NCBI RefSeq assembly: GCF_000424145.1 | Contig: NZ_AUJI01000010.1 | Span: 1-64,000 of the forward strand | Direction of reading: 5' to 3' | Length of the DNA: 64,000 nucleotides | Source of the DNA: Butyrivibrio sp. AC2005 | GTDB lineage: Bacteria > Bacillota > Clostridia > Lachnospirales > Lachnospiraceae | In this document: one piece after another, positions 33,776-41,933 of the stretch | Layout of the letters: the number at the start of each line of letters is the position of its first letter | How positions within the stretch are numbered: the stretch's first letter is position 1 | Position numbers and translations under genes: made by a program | Notes under the pieces: generated by a model | The model's database searches: none | Seen by the model: only the letters and a program-made list of their open reading frames with translations | Told to the model about the DNA's origin: nothing

Positions 33776-34158
33776 TGTCTGCCTCCCTTCATATCTTCAC
33801 TGCTATCCGGTTCTCCTGATGGCCTGTTCAGGATAATCGTTCCGATTATTACCAGTAAAACGCCTGCTACTTTTGGAGCTGTTACCTTTTCATGAAAAAG
33901 CATCACACTCCACAAAAGCGACCACAAAAGCGTCATCGCCTTGTTGGCATAGGCAATCGATAGCTCAAAACGCTTTAAAAGCTGCTGCCATAATATTGCA
34001 TAAATACCGAGCACTGCAAAATCCAAAAAATACAGCAGCAAAAATTCCACAGATAAAAATTTGTAATTCGATACCAGCTTACTGATAACAGTTGTTAAAG
34101 AATATATCAGTACCGCTCCCTGAAGAAACAATATACTCCCCAGTGATATTTTTTTCAT
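33772..34158 (-). CDS. Small DMT/EmrE-like membrane protein, subunit 2
   Basis: 128 residues from the ATG at 34158 (ribosome site GTGAGAG); a TTG two codons earlier is possible. Four helices, with the FHEKVTAPKVAGVLLVIIGTIIL end matching the DMT pattern of its neighbour, then a short polar tail of about 15 residues. Two unequal, coupled half-size transporters suggest an obligate heterodimer, as in ArnE/ArnF, which moves aminoarabinose-phospholipid. Confidence 0.82.
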   Translation of the reverse strand: MKKISLGSILFLQGAVLIYSLTTVISKLVSNYKFLSVEFLLLYFLDFAVLGIYAILWQQLLKRFELSIAYANKAMTLLWSLLWSVMLFHEKVTAPKVAGVLLVIIGTIILNRPSGEPDSSEDMKGGRQ

Positions 34159-34167
34159 GTTCAACTC

Positions 34168-35157
34168 TCACTTACTATATATAGCCTGTGCAAAATGCTC
34201 TGCTATGTGCTTATTGGCACCCTTGTTGGTATGAATATTATCAAGCAGATACTCAGAGCTATTGCCCTCATCTATTGTTCCATAATAATTATCAATGAAA
34301 GACACACCGGTCTCTCCGCATATATCAATCATATGCTGGCGATAGGTGGTTAATCTTCCGTTTCCAAAGTCAACCATGTCTCCATTCTTAAGCACGCCAT
34401 CCTGGTCATAAGCATAGCAAAATGTAAATGACATGCAGACTATTCTGATAAAAGGATATTTCTCCTGAATCATCTGAATGCCTGAATCCAAAGCTCCCAT
34501 GTAAGTCATCGGATCCTGCTTGTTGCCGGGATTCATTCCGGGACGAAGCTTGATGTAATCCGTCGCGTCATAGTAAACAACAAGTGTATCAACAGTACTC
34601 ATATCCAGATCAATCAAAGACTGTGCATGCTGCTGTATTGTCTGATCATTAAGTGCATAACCAGCGTCCACGAGTTCCTGACAGTTACCATTTGTTATAG
34701 CCTTAATTGTGTTGTAAAAGCTAAGTCTGTCCATGGGATCTTCCTGTCCTTCAGGATTCCCCAAAGCCATCGTGCTTCCGCCAAATCCTGCATTTATAAC
34801 CTCAGCTCCTGTAGCCTTTGCTATCTGAGCACATATTCCATCATCTGACATATCGTATGTTATAGAATCATTACCAAGAACAAGGATTGTTTCCTTACCA
34901 TCATCTTCATGACCTTCCTTTTTCTCTGCAGGAAGCAGGAAAATCTGATCCTCAATTTCAACCTCATACTCTGACGCATCAAGCTCTACCTGCTCCAGGT
35001 CTTTTCCCTTATTCCACTTAAGAAGCCTAAATACCCCAAAGGCGACCAGTGCCACTATCAGCCCAAGAACCAGCAGATGTACCCATCCCGGTATTCCGCC
35101 TTCATCATTTTTCCTTTTTCTTCTTTTCCTTCTTTTATCCTGTCTGTAATCCGCCAT
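34168..35157 (-). CDS. Membrane-anchored SGNH-like protein with altered active-site motifs
   Basis: 329 residues: a strongly basic cytoplasmic tail (1-20), one membrane helix (about 25-46), then an extracellular SGNH domain. Block I reads LGNDSI (94-99), with Asn96 where the family has Gly but Asp97 and Ser98 kept; block II glycine is present (NAGFGGSTMALG); block III, normally GxND, is DATD (197-200), without the oxyanion Asn; the end DNIH (306-309) keeps the Asp-His pair. It could be a weak or non-catalytic member. It is related to the lipoprotein at 43454 and sits 12 bp downstream of the GSSM protein and MBOAT genes, making a three-gene acylation module. Confidence 0.83.
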   Translation of the reverse strand: MADYRQDKRRKRRKRKNDEGGIPGWVHLLVLGLIVALVAFGVFRLLKWNKGKDLEQVELDASEYEVEIEDQIFLLPAEKKEGHEDDGKETILVLGNDSITYDMSDDGICAQIAKATGAEVINAGFGGSTMALGNPEGQEDPMDRLSFYNTIKAITNGNCQELVDAGYALNDQTIQQHAQSLIDLDMSTVDTLVVYYDATDYIKLRPGMNPGNKQDPMTYMGALDSGIQMIQEKYPFIRIVCMSFTFCYAYDQDGVLKNGDMVDFGNGRLTTYRQHMIDICGETGVSFIDNYYGTIDEGNSSEYLLDNIHTNKGANKHIAEHFAQAIYSK

Positions 35158-35169
35158 AAAAACCTCGCT

Positions 35170-36255
35170 TTAATACTCTTTTGAAAAAAGCTCCTCAAAA
35201 TCAAACTCCGCAATAATGCGTCTCATTTTCTCAAGCTCTTTTTCAAACTCCTCCACACTACATACTTCATGCGTTCCGTTTGCAAAGCACTCAGTCATGT
35301 ATCTGTTTATTCTCGGATTATAGTGTGTATAATCCGCATAATTATTTAAATCTGTTACTACCTCTTCCATGTTCTGAAAATAGAACAGATGCACATTATC
35401 ATACTGCAAAAGCTCGCTTGCCGCAAATTTGTATTGATTCATGGTCGCTTCAAGATGATTCTCAGTAAGGACATTATTCCAGTAGAGAATGCTGTACGGC
35501 GGAAAGAAAATATAAAACTCCGTATCCGGATTATCAATTATAAAGGGCAGGATATTTACATGGAGGTTCTCATTGGTTTTCTCTATAAGGAGATCTGCAT
35601 CCATCTCCTCCTCCACAGGCTCAGGTGCTTCATAGCCGTGCATTACATATGAGATATTATAATAATCCTCTGTCCACCAGCTGGCATAAACCTCTGACAG
35701 ATTCGTAGCTTTCTTCTGAATTATGGGTTTTAAAATGTATTCCAGCAAAACGTCCTTGTTCCACAGATACTTAACATCGTTTATCGGATTCTTATCATAA
35801 AGATACATCGGAAGCTCATACTTTATCTCGTCAGGCTCTGCTGTCAGAGTCGGTATATCAAGTCCCAAAAAGACAGCTTTAACCGGTGTTTTTTGCCTTG
35901 CCGGAGTATTTTTATCAAACACTATGCTCAAAATATTGTAGTCATCCCTCGGATAAGCTCCACTGTATGAGAGCTTTAAGGTATTCAGCCCCATCAGTTC
36001 CCTGAAATCATCTGTATGAAAATTGACTGTCATGGATGACCCGATTATGCAGCTGTCGTAATCCATCCTCGTTGCCATTCCGGGATTTTGCGACAACTGA
36101 TTATCTACTATGTAAGGAAATCCCTGAAGCGGTGCATGGTAATGAAAAAACGGATCCACATATATCACAAGTGCGGACACCAGCATCAAAAAAACAGCTA
36201 CCACAACCCAAAAACGAAATATGAAATTTTTCCCGCCCTTATTTTTCAGACTCAT
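35170..36255 (-). CDS. Membrane-anchored GSSM protein, probable partner of the adjacent MBOAT acyltransferase
   Basis: 361 residues: short basic tail, one membrane helix (about 14-33) and an extracellular domain. SCIIGSSMTVNF (68-79, Ser in GSSM) and the late DYTHYNP (308-314, Asp308/His311) are placed like the Ser and Asp-His of SGNH hydrolases and of AlgJ/AlgX/DltD-type proteins that receive acyl groups from an MBOAT enzyme and pass them to the glycan. It is directly downstream of the MBOAT gene (24 bp). The acyl group (acetyl or other) and target sugar are not known. Confidence 0.8.
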   Translation of the reverse strand: MSLKNKGGKNFIFRFWVVVAVFLMLVSALVIYVDPFFHYHAPLQGFPYIVDNQLSQNPGMATRMDYDSCIIGSSMTVNFHTDDFRELMGLNTLKLSYSGAYPRDDYNILSIVFDKNTPARQKTPVKAVFLGLDIPTLTAEPDEIKYELPMYLYDKNPINDVKYLWNKDVLLEYILKPIIQKKATNLSEVYASWWTEDYYNISYVMHGYEAPEPVEEEMDADLLIEKTNENLHVNILPFIIDNPDTEFYIFFPPYSILYWNNVLTENHLEATMNQYKFAASELLQYDNVHLFYFQNMEEVVTDLNNYADYTHYNPRINRYMTECFANGTHEVCSVEEFEKELEKMRRIIAEFDFEELFSKEY

Positions 36256-36279
36256 AAAAGCTTCACCTAATAATACTGT

Positions 36280-37767
36280 TCAAAAGTTAACATACAGAAA
36301 TGTACTTACTCCTCCAAGACTAAGCACACACCACACAAATATAATTCCATAAAAAAGTGTCAGCGCCCATCTCCTTAGGCCGTCTCTGTCACCCTCGGAA
36401 ACTATTATTCCATAATGCTCCCCGGCAATAGTCTTCGCTGTTTTACCCACAAATATCAAAAGCGCAGAGGCCAAAAGAATAAGCCACATGCAGATATAAC
36501 TGCTCTTATTCCAGTTAGGGATCGGAGTAACCTTGAAAATATACCATATTTCATCAACCATATAGCACTCCGCGAACTTTATGGAAATACGAAGACCGCT
36601 ATAGGCATCAGGGTTTACAATCTTTGAAAGGACAGTAAACGCTTCAGAAGGTCCCGGAGCCCTAAAGAACACCCACGCGGCAGTTACATATATAAAGGTC
36701 AGAAGTACCTTTATTCCATTTCTTTTTCCGGGCTTAACATTCCTGCCATAAAGCCTTGTTATTACCATCAGGATTCCATGCATCATTCCCCAGATAATAA
36801 AATTCACTCCCGTTCCATGCCACAATCCGCTGATAAAGAACACAATCAGAATATTTACATACGTCCTCATAACGCCTTTTCTGCTGCCGCCAAGAGGAAT
36901 ATAGATATATTTTGTAAAAAACTTCGTAAGTGAAATATGCCATCTGTCCCAGAATTCAGCAATATTCCCTGCTTTGTATGGAGCATCAAAGTTTCTTGTA
37001 AGCTCCATTCCAAGCATTCTGCAAACTCCCTCAGCCATATCACAGTAACCGCTAAAATCAAAATAAAGCTGGAAAGAATATGACACCGCAAGAATTATGG
37101 CATCCATTCCGGTAAGTCCCTGAAGCCCCTGATACCCAAAGTCTACTGCCTTGCCAAGTACCTCTGCCAGGATAACCTTTTTAAAAAGCCCAAGTGTAAA
37201 CAGCATAATACCGGCAGTAAGGTCATTGACGTTAACCCTTGTCTGAGAGAGTTTTTCAAGCCCTTCCTTTATACTCTTATGATCCGCAATGGGTCCCTGA
37301 AGAATTTTGGGAAAGAATGTTATATAGCTAAGATAGTCCAGCAGTTCAAACGACTCTCCATGACCCAGTTCTGCCACATACATAATCTGTGAAAAGGTGT
37401 AGAAGCTTATGGCAATTGGCATGGCACCGCTTCCAAAATACTTAAAAAAGCATAGAAATACTACATTTCCGGCAATCGCAGCCGCTTTTAAATATTTATC
37501 TCTTGTATACTCTTTGGAATTATTCTGTTTCTTATGAGTAACAGAGATGACATACGAAAAAAGTCCATTCCACAGAATACTTCCGCTAAAAACCAGTATG
37601 CTGAATCTCCCGTATCCAACGAAAAAAAAGGCTGACATTGCTATCAGCCACATTTTCATCAGCTTATCCTTAAAACCATTATCAGGATAAAAACACTGAA
37701 TCAACCAAACTCCGGACAAAAAAACCGGCAAAAATATAAAAATAAAAGAATATGAATTAAATGTCAT
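36280..37767 (-). CDS. MBOAT family O-acyltransferase, first copy (AlgI/DltB-like)
   Basis: 495 residues and about ten membrane helices. Family marks: FFPKILQGPI (151-160), YFDFSGYCDMAEG (235-247), FWDRWHISLTKFFTKYIYIPLGG (272-294) and the catalytic His317 in SGLWHG. AlgI-type enzymes move an acyl group across the membrane to a partner that modifies an extracellular polymer. The GSSM and SGNH proteins encoded just downstream are the obvious partners. It belongs to the leftward operon after the 37790 gene (22 bp). Confidence 0.94.
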   Translation of the reverse strand: MTFNSYSFIFIFLPVFLSGVWLIQCFYPDNGFKDKLMKMWLIAMSAFFFVGYGRFSILVFSGSILWNGLFSYVISVTHKKQNNSKEYTRDKYLKAAAIAGNVVFLCFFKYFGSGAMPIAISFYTFSQIMYVAELGHGESFELLDYLSYITFFPKILQGPIADHKSIKEGLEKLSQTRVNVNDLTAGIMLFTLGLFKKVILAEVLGKAVDFGYQGLQGLTGMDAIILAVSYSFQLYFDFSGYCDMAEGVCRMLGMELTRNFDAPYKAGNIAEFWDRWHISLTKFFTKYIYIPLGGSRKGVMRTYVNILIVFFISGLWHGTGVNFIIWGMMHGILMVITRLYGRNVKPGKRNGIKVLLTFIYVTAAWVFFRAPGPSEAFTVLSKIVNPDAYSGLRISIKFAECYMVDEIWYIFKVTPIPNWNKSSYICMWLILLASALLIFVGKTAKTIAGEHYGIIVSEGDRDGLRRWALTLFYGIIFVWCVLSLGGVSTFLYVNF

Positions 37768-37789
37768 ATTTACCTGCCACCCTTAGCGC

Positions 37790-38557
37790 TCACTGAGCGT
37801 ATTCCGGATCCTCGTAAATGTTATATCCACCGACATTATCAACAAGCGTAAGCCCCATTTCATCGAGGGCTACATCTATTTTTCTGCTCTCATTCAGAAC
37901 AATATATCTGCACTGAGTCAGTCTTGTGGCTTCAAGAAGCTTCTCGGCATTTATCACCTCAGGCTTCTCAAAAACTTCATGCACAGCATTGTAATAATCC
38001 CACTGCGGAACAACCATCTCTCTGCCATAAGGCATGAGTATATTGGTATCATACTGCCTGACAAACTGAAGAAGCTCAGAAGGGAATACGGCTCTTACCC
38101 TTGGTTCATCTTCACCGGGGCTTATAACGTCACATACATCCACAACCACCTGTGGAATATGATAAGCATTCTCTGCCTTGTACATGTACTGATTCTTATA
38201 TACTATGCTCCCGCAAAGCATGATCAGTACACTGACCACAATAAGACCAATTCGCTTATGATTCATAAAAAGCTTACATCCCGTATATGCTATGCATGCC
38301 CCCATAGGAATAAGCCACATTATACGATAATATGTATCCCCGCCATCACTCAGCACTGCTACATACGCAATTCTGGTGTACGGAATAAAAAATCCCACAA
38401 TAACCATAAAAGGCGCTACAGCTATAACAAGCCTTTTCCTATTATCCTTTTCCGCAATCAGCAAATAAATTAGTGATGCAACAAATAGCGCCAGAAGATA
38501 TCCATTACCGCCATACAGTTTAAATATAACCCAGCACTCCATAAAAATTCCGTACAT
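37790..38557 (-). CDS. Membrane protein, probably the C-terminal half of a split GT-C-like protein
   Basis: 255 residues. Four hydrophobic helices in the first 125 residues, then a soluble domain of about 130 residues (PSELLQFVRQYDTNILMPYG, RYIVLNESRKID, GYNIYED) like the C-terminal extracellular domains of GT-C transferases. It starts only 22 bp after, and in a different frame from, the end of the 38580 gene, with a good ribosome site (AGGGAG, six bases from ATG). I think the two together correspond to one longer membrane protein in relatives (possibly DUF6077, from memory). Confidence 0.78.
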   Translation of the reverse strand: MYGIFMECWVIFKLYGGNGYLLALFVASLIYLLIAEKDNRKRLVIAVAPFMVIVGFFIPYTRIAYVAVLSDGGDTYYRIMWLIPMGACIAYTGCKLFMNHKRIGLIVVSVLIMLCGSIVYKNQYMYKAENAYHIPQVVVDVCDVISPGEDEPRVRAVFPSELLQFVRQYDTNILMPYGREMVVPQWDYYNAVHEVFEKPEVINAEKLLEATRLTQCRYIVLNESRKIDVALDEMGLTLVDNVGGYNIYEDPEYAQ

Positions 38558-38579
38558 ACAACACTCCCTGTTTCATGAC

Positions 38580-39758
38580 TTATAACGAAACATAAATAAA
38601 CAGATATATCCCCGTCGGAATCACTGATATTAAAGCTTTAGGAATAATCCTGAAATCTCTGGTGTAAATAAGGAGCAAAAATGAAAGAAGCCCTGCCAGA
38701 GCAGTTCCAAATATAATCCCCATGGAACTCATTATTCCTGCCGCCATATTAAGGAAAAACAACATAACCCAGGTGCTGTTTCTGACTATTCTAAGTCCGC
38801 CCGCTGTCTCTTCATTCCACAAAAATCCGGGTTTTCTGCAGTCATCAAACATCCACAAAAACAGCCAGATAACAAACGGAATGACAAAGTTTGCAACCAT
38901 CGCTTTTCCCTGCCAGGTCCTCATCATAAGAAAGGTCTCAGGGGTGTATATTGACGTATTCCCAAACATCGCCAGTAAGGAAATAAATATCATATACACA
39001 GGAATCATGTCCTGTCTTACTCCGAGAAGAATACGTCCCATCTCAAGATATATAAGATAAGCCATAGGAATAAGCAGAAGCGGCATAATGGTATGGGATA
39101 CTATCGTTGCATGTATACCACACATCTTTGCTATAAAAGCTATCCACAGAGGAAATACCGCCATGGCATGTCTGATATCCAGAGCTGTGGAGCTTCCTGT
39201 GTACGGATGTATTGTGTTCATTACATCAGCCTGCTGTGCCAGAAGCGATTCCACAACATAGTATGAATCATCTCCGTCAAAAGGGGCTTTAACCACTGCC
39301 ATAACCAGCTGAAACAACACTATCGCACCAAATATACCCCAATACACAAGGCTTTCTCTTGTATACTGAAATTTCATTACCCTTACATCAGTTCTGGGAC
39401 TTATCATTGCTTCAGGTTTTGATCGCTCATCCCCGGGAAAAACCAGATAAAACAAATTCCTGTTCCTGTCATATTCTTTTTGAATCTCCCAGATTTTCGA
39501 AGCATAACCTGCTATTGCAAGAATTCCCTCTATGCTTGCGAAGGCAACCGTGCACTTATGAAAAGCGCCATAGGGAATCTTTATCATGCACCAGATTGCA
39601 ATGACCTCAAATACCGCAAATGACAATAGGTAACCACATAAAAAATTAATACCGATAGTCTTTTTGGTATTGGGCAATATTTTCTGAATCAAAAGCCCCA
39701 TCCCCATCGGAACTATAAAAAGCCATAATATCAGAGCAAAAGCGGACAATACCACCAT
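38580..39758 (-). CDS. Polytopic membrane protein (GT-C-like N-terminal half)
   Basis: 392 residues with about nine membrane helices. Between helices there is an acidic, GT-C-like loop, APFDGDDSYYVVESLLAQQ (about 157-175), with the DGDDS cluster in the place where GT-C enzymes keep their catalytic Asp, followed by HPYTGSSTALDIRHAMAVFP. It ends abruptly after a helix (YLFIYVSL), and the next gene supplies further helices and a soluble domain. It overlaps the udk operon: the ATG lies just after the udk stop in the GAGG-TCAACTGAGT context. Function is unproven; a lipid-linked sugar transferase is the best guess. Confidence 0.78.
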   Translation of the reverse strand: MVVLSAFALILWLFIVPMGMGLLIQKILPNTKKTIGINFLCGYLLSFAVFEVIAIWCMIKIPYGAFHKCTVAFASIEGILAIAGYASKIWEIQKEYDRNRNLFYLVFPGDERSKPEAMISPRTDVRVMKFQYTRESLVYWGIFGAIVLFQLVMAVVKAPFDGDDSYYVVESLLAQQADVMNTIHPYTGSSTALDIRHAMAVFPLWIAFIAKMCGIHATIVSHTIMPLLLIPMAYLIYLEMGRILLGVRQDMIPVYMIFISLLAMFGNTSIYTPETFLMMRTWQGKAMVANFVIPFVIWLFLWMFDDCRKPGFLWNEETAGGLRIVRNSTWVMLFFLNMAAGIMSSMGIIFGTALAGLLSFLLLIYTRDFRIIPKALISVIPTGIYLFIYVSL

Positions 39759-39760
39759 AC

Positions 39761-40387
39761 TCAGTTGACCTCCTCACGTAACATTGCCTTCAGGTGTTCT
39801 GTAAAGATATTTATACCTGTAAGGTTTTCTCCACCTCTTGGAATAATCAGATCCGCATACTTTTTACTGGGCTCCACGAACTGCTCATGCATGGGCTTAA
39901 CGGTATCAGAATACTGTGTAAGGACAGAAGACACGCTTCTGGCACGCTCTATAGTGTCTCTTCTGATTCGACGCATAAGTCTCTCGTCCGCATCAGTATC
40001 AACAAATACTTTCACATCCATAAGATCCCTGAGCTGTTTGTTTTCAAGAATAAGGATTCCTTCAAGAAGTATTACGGGTTTAGGGACAACATGTACTGTC
40101 TGCTCGGATCTGTTGTGAATAGCATAATCATAAACAGGTATATCTACCTCTTCACCATTCTTAAGCTTCATAACATCTCGAATAAGAAGCTCCGTATCAA
40201 AGGATGACGGGTGATCATAATTAAGCCTTGATCTCTCGTCATAGGAAAGATCATTATGTGCCTTGTAATAAGAGTCATGGCTTATTACCACGATATCATC
40301 GCCAAACTGTTCTCTTATTCTGTTTACAATGGTGGTCTTACCCGATGCAGATCCGCCGGCTATTCCTACGATACAAATTTTATTCAT
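39761..40387 (-). CDS. udk: Uridine kinase
   Basis: 208 residues from the ATG at 40387 (ribosome site AGAGAGG); the ORF could extend 11 codons upstream but without support. It phosphorylates uridine and cytidine in pyrimidine salvage. GIAGGSASGKTTI (8-20) is the P-loop, ISHDSYYK follows, then YDHPSSFD, PVYDYAIHNR, ILLEGILIL, FVDTDADERLMRRIRRD and SKKYADLIIPRGGEN, all as in Udk. It is in the middle of the surface-polysaccharide operon, an unusual place for it; it may serve UTP supply for UDP-sugars, or be a phosphoribulokinase-like relative with another substrate. Confidence 0.92.
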   Translation of the reverse strand: MNKICIVGIAGGSASGKTTIVNRIREQFGDDIVVISHDSYYKAHNDLSYDERSRLNYDHPSSFDTELLIRDVMKLKNGEEVDIPVYDYAIHNRSEQTVHVVPKPVILLEGILILENKQLRDLMDVKVFVDTDADERLMRRIRRDTIERARSVSSVLTQYSDTVKPMHEQFVEPSKKYADLIIPRGGENLTGINIFTEHLKAMLREEVN

Positions 40388-40416
40388 TAAAAACCTCTCT
40401 TTCCGAACCAAATGTA

Positions 40417-41922
40417 TCACTCATCAATCTCATAATTGTGAGAAGACTCACAGTATATGTGAGAAAGTATCTCCCCGCTGTCATTATCATAAGTTATAAG
40501 CTGAATATCATCACTCAAATGATCATCATCATATAAGAAATTGTTCTCTTCATCTGATGTAAGATACAACAAACGAAATCTTTTCTCAATAGGAACATAT
40601 GTCATTTCTCCCATGGAAGTAGACATATTCTCTACCTCCTCATAGTCCACAGCCTCATATATATTACCTGAAGCCCTGTCCACAAGCAGGAAATACTGCT
40701 GATGGTTCATGGCAGCCTCTTCTATCCTGTCTGTCCCGGACAAATTGGATACTATATGCCTGAACCACGGATCCTGAAGAGCAGGTGAATCCTCTGTAAG
40801 ATATAGGATTGAACTGGTTTTTCCAAGAGATAACAAATTTAACTGTGTTGATAATTGTCTGTAGCTTACAGATTTATCCCTAAGCTCCTTGTTATAATCC
40901 GCACAGAGCTCATCCCACTTGGAATATTCAGCATCTCCTCTGTGATCCGGAAGATCCGCATTCTGTGTAAGCCATTCTCCAAGATAATTCGTAACCTTTC
41001 TGGCACCTGTTGTAGACAGATGACCTGGATCACTAAGATCGACCCTGGGATCAATAACATCTCCCATCTGGAGCATATTTATATAAGGCACACCATAATT
41101 AGCCGCAATATCCGCAGCAGAGTTGGCAGACTGAAAATCCTGAGGCTCACCCTCAAAGGGAAGGAATGTAAGAACTATTCCAATGCCATCTCTCTGACAC
41201 TCATCAATTATTTTCATAAGATATTCTTCACAAACAGTGTGCTCGGGAAGTCTTGCCTCATTGTCATATTCATAGCTATAGGTTATGTCCTCCTCAAGCT
41301 CATGCTTCATCTCTGCACCCATGAGCATATTGTATTCCGATGTTCCGACAAGCTTTTGGAAGTCCTTTTGTTCCAATTCACTCCATCTGTTGTGATACAC
41401 GATGAAATCAAACAGATACTGCTTTTGTATATCCGGATCGTGTACAAGATCCTTAACTGCTGCCATCTTAAGCTTGCTTAACGGATACGCATCCATATTC
41501 AAATGAAGCTGGCTTATAGCAGCCTGTCTGAATTCTTCGGGAGTCTCCTCATACATCTCATCTATGTACTCATAATTTCTGTCCATCATGAAGCAGTCAA
41601 CCACAACATAATCAGGCTTACAGTAATCAAGTGCCCTTATAAGCTGCCAGTAGCTCTCTTTAAGAAGGCTTCCGTGTCCACCCAGATTGTAGGATGTTAT
41701 CCCGTATTCCTCATAGAGATCCAGCGGATTTATACCGTTTATAACATGTGATGATCCTATGAAAAGTACATCCAGATGATCCTTCTTAGCCTCTTCAAAG
41801 AAATCCTTATTTTTCATGTAACTTGTTTTACGCTCCGTAACAAGCATCACTGCCACAAGCACACCACCAAGCAATATAAGAAACAGAAATGTTTTTAATA
41901 TAAGAATCAGTTTTCTTTTCAT
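40417..41922 (-). CDS. Membrane-anchored GSSH protein, probable partner of the second MBOAT acyltransferase
   Basis: 501 residues: basic tail, one membrane helix (about 6-28) and an extracellular domain. FIGSSHVINGINP (54-66) carries the serine block, and SDPGHLSTTGARKV (297-310, Asp298/His301) the Asp-His block of an SGNH-type triad. The distance between blocks and the membrane tether recall DltD and AlgX/AlgJ. About 190 further residues after the catalytic domain have no match I know. It lies 11 bp downstream of an MBOAT gene. Confidence 0.82.
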   Translation of the reverse strand: MKRKLILILKTFLFLILLGGVLVAVMLVTERKTSYMKNKDFFEEAKKDHLDVLFIGSSHVINGINPLDLYEEYGITSYNLGGHGSLLKESYWQLIRALDYCKPDYVVVDCFMMDRNYEYIDEMYEETPEEFRQAAISQLHLNMDAYPLSKLKMAAVKDLVHDPDIQKQYLFDFIVYHNRWSELEQKDFQKLVGTSEYNMLMGAEMKHELEEDITYSYEYDNEARLPEHTVCEEYLMKIIDECQRDGIGIVLTFLPFEGEPQDFQSANSAADIAANYGVPYINMLQMGDVIDPRVDLSDPGHLSTTGARKVTNYLGEWLTQNADLPDHRGDAEYSKWDELCADYNKELRDKSVSYRQLSTQLNLLSLGKTSSILYLTEDSPALQDPWFRHIVSNLSGTDRIEEAAMNHQQYFLLVDRASGNIYEAVDYEEVENMSTSMGEMTYVPIEKRFRLLYLTSDEENNFLYDDDHLSDDIQLITYDNDSGEILSHIYCESSHNYEIDE

Positions 41923-41933
41923 GACATCATTCC

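Noticed and set aside
38550..38590. Programmed frameshift joining the two membrane protein genes
   Set aside because: There is no slippery heptamer, a stop codon and a 22-bp gap separate them, and the second gene has a good ribosome site.
40855..41481. 208-codon rightward open frame
   Set aside because: Antisense to the GSSH protein gene, which has clear domains and an operon context.
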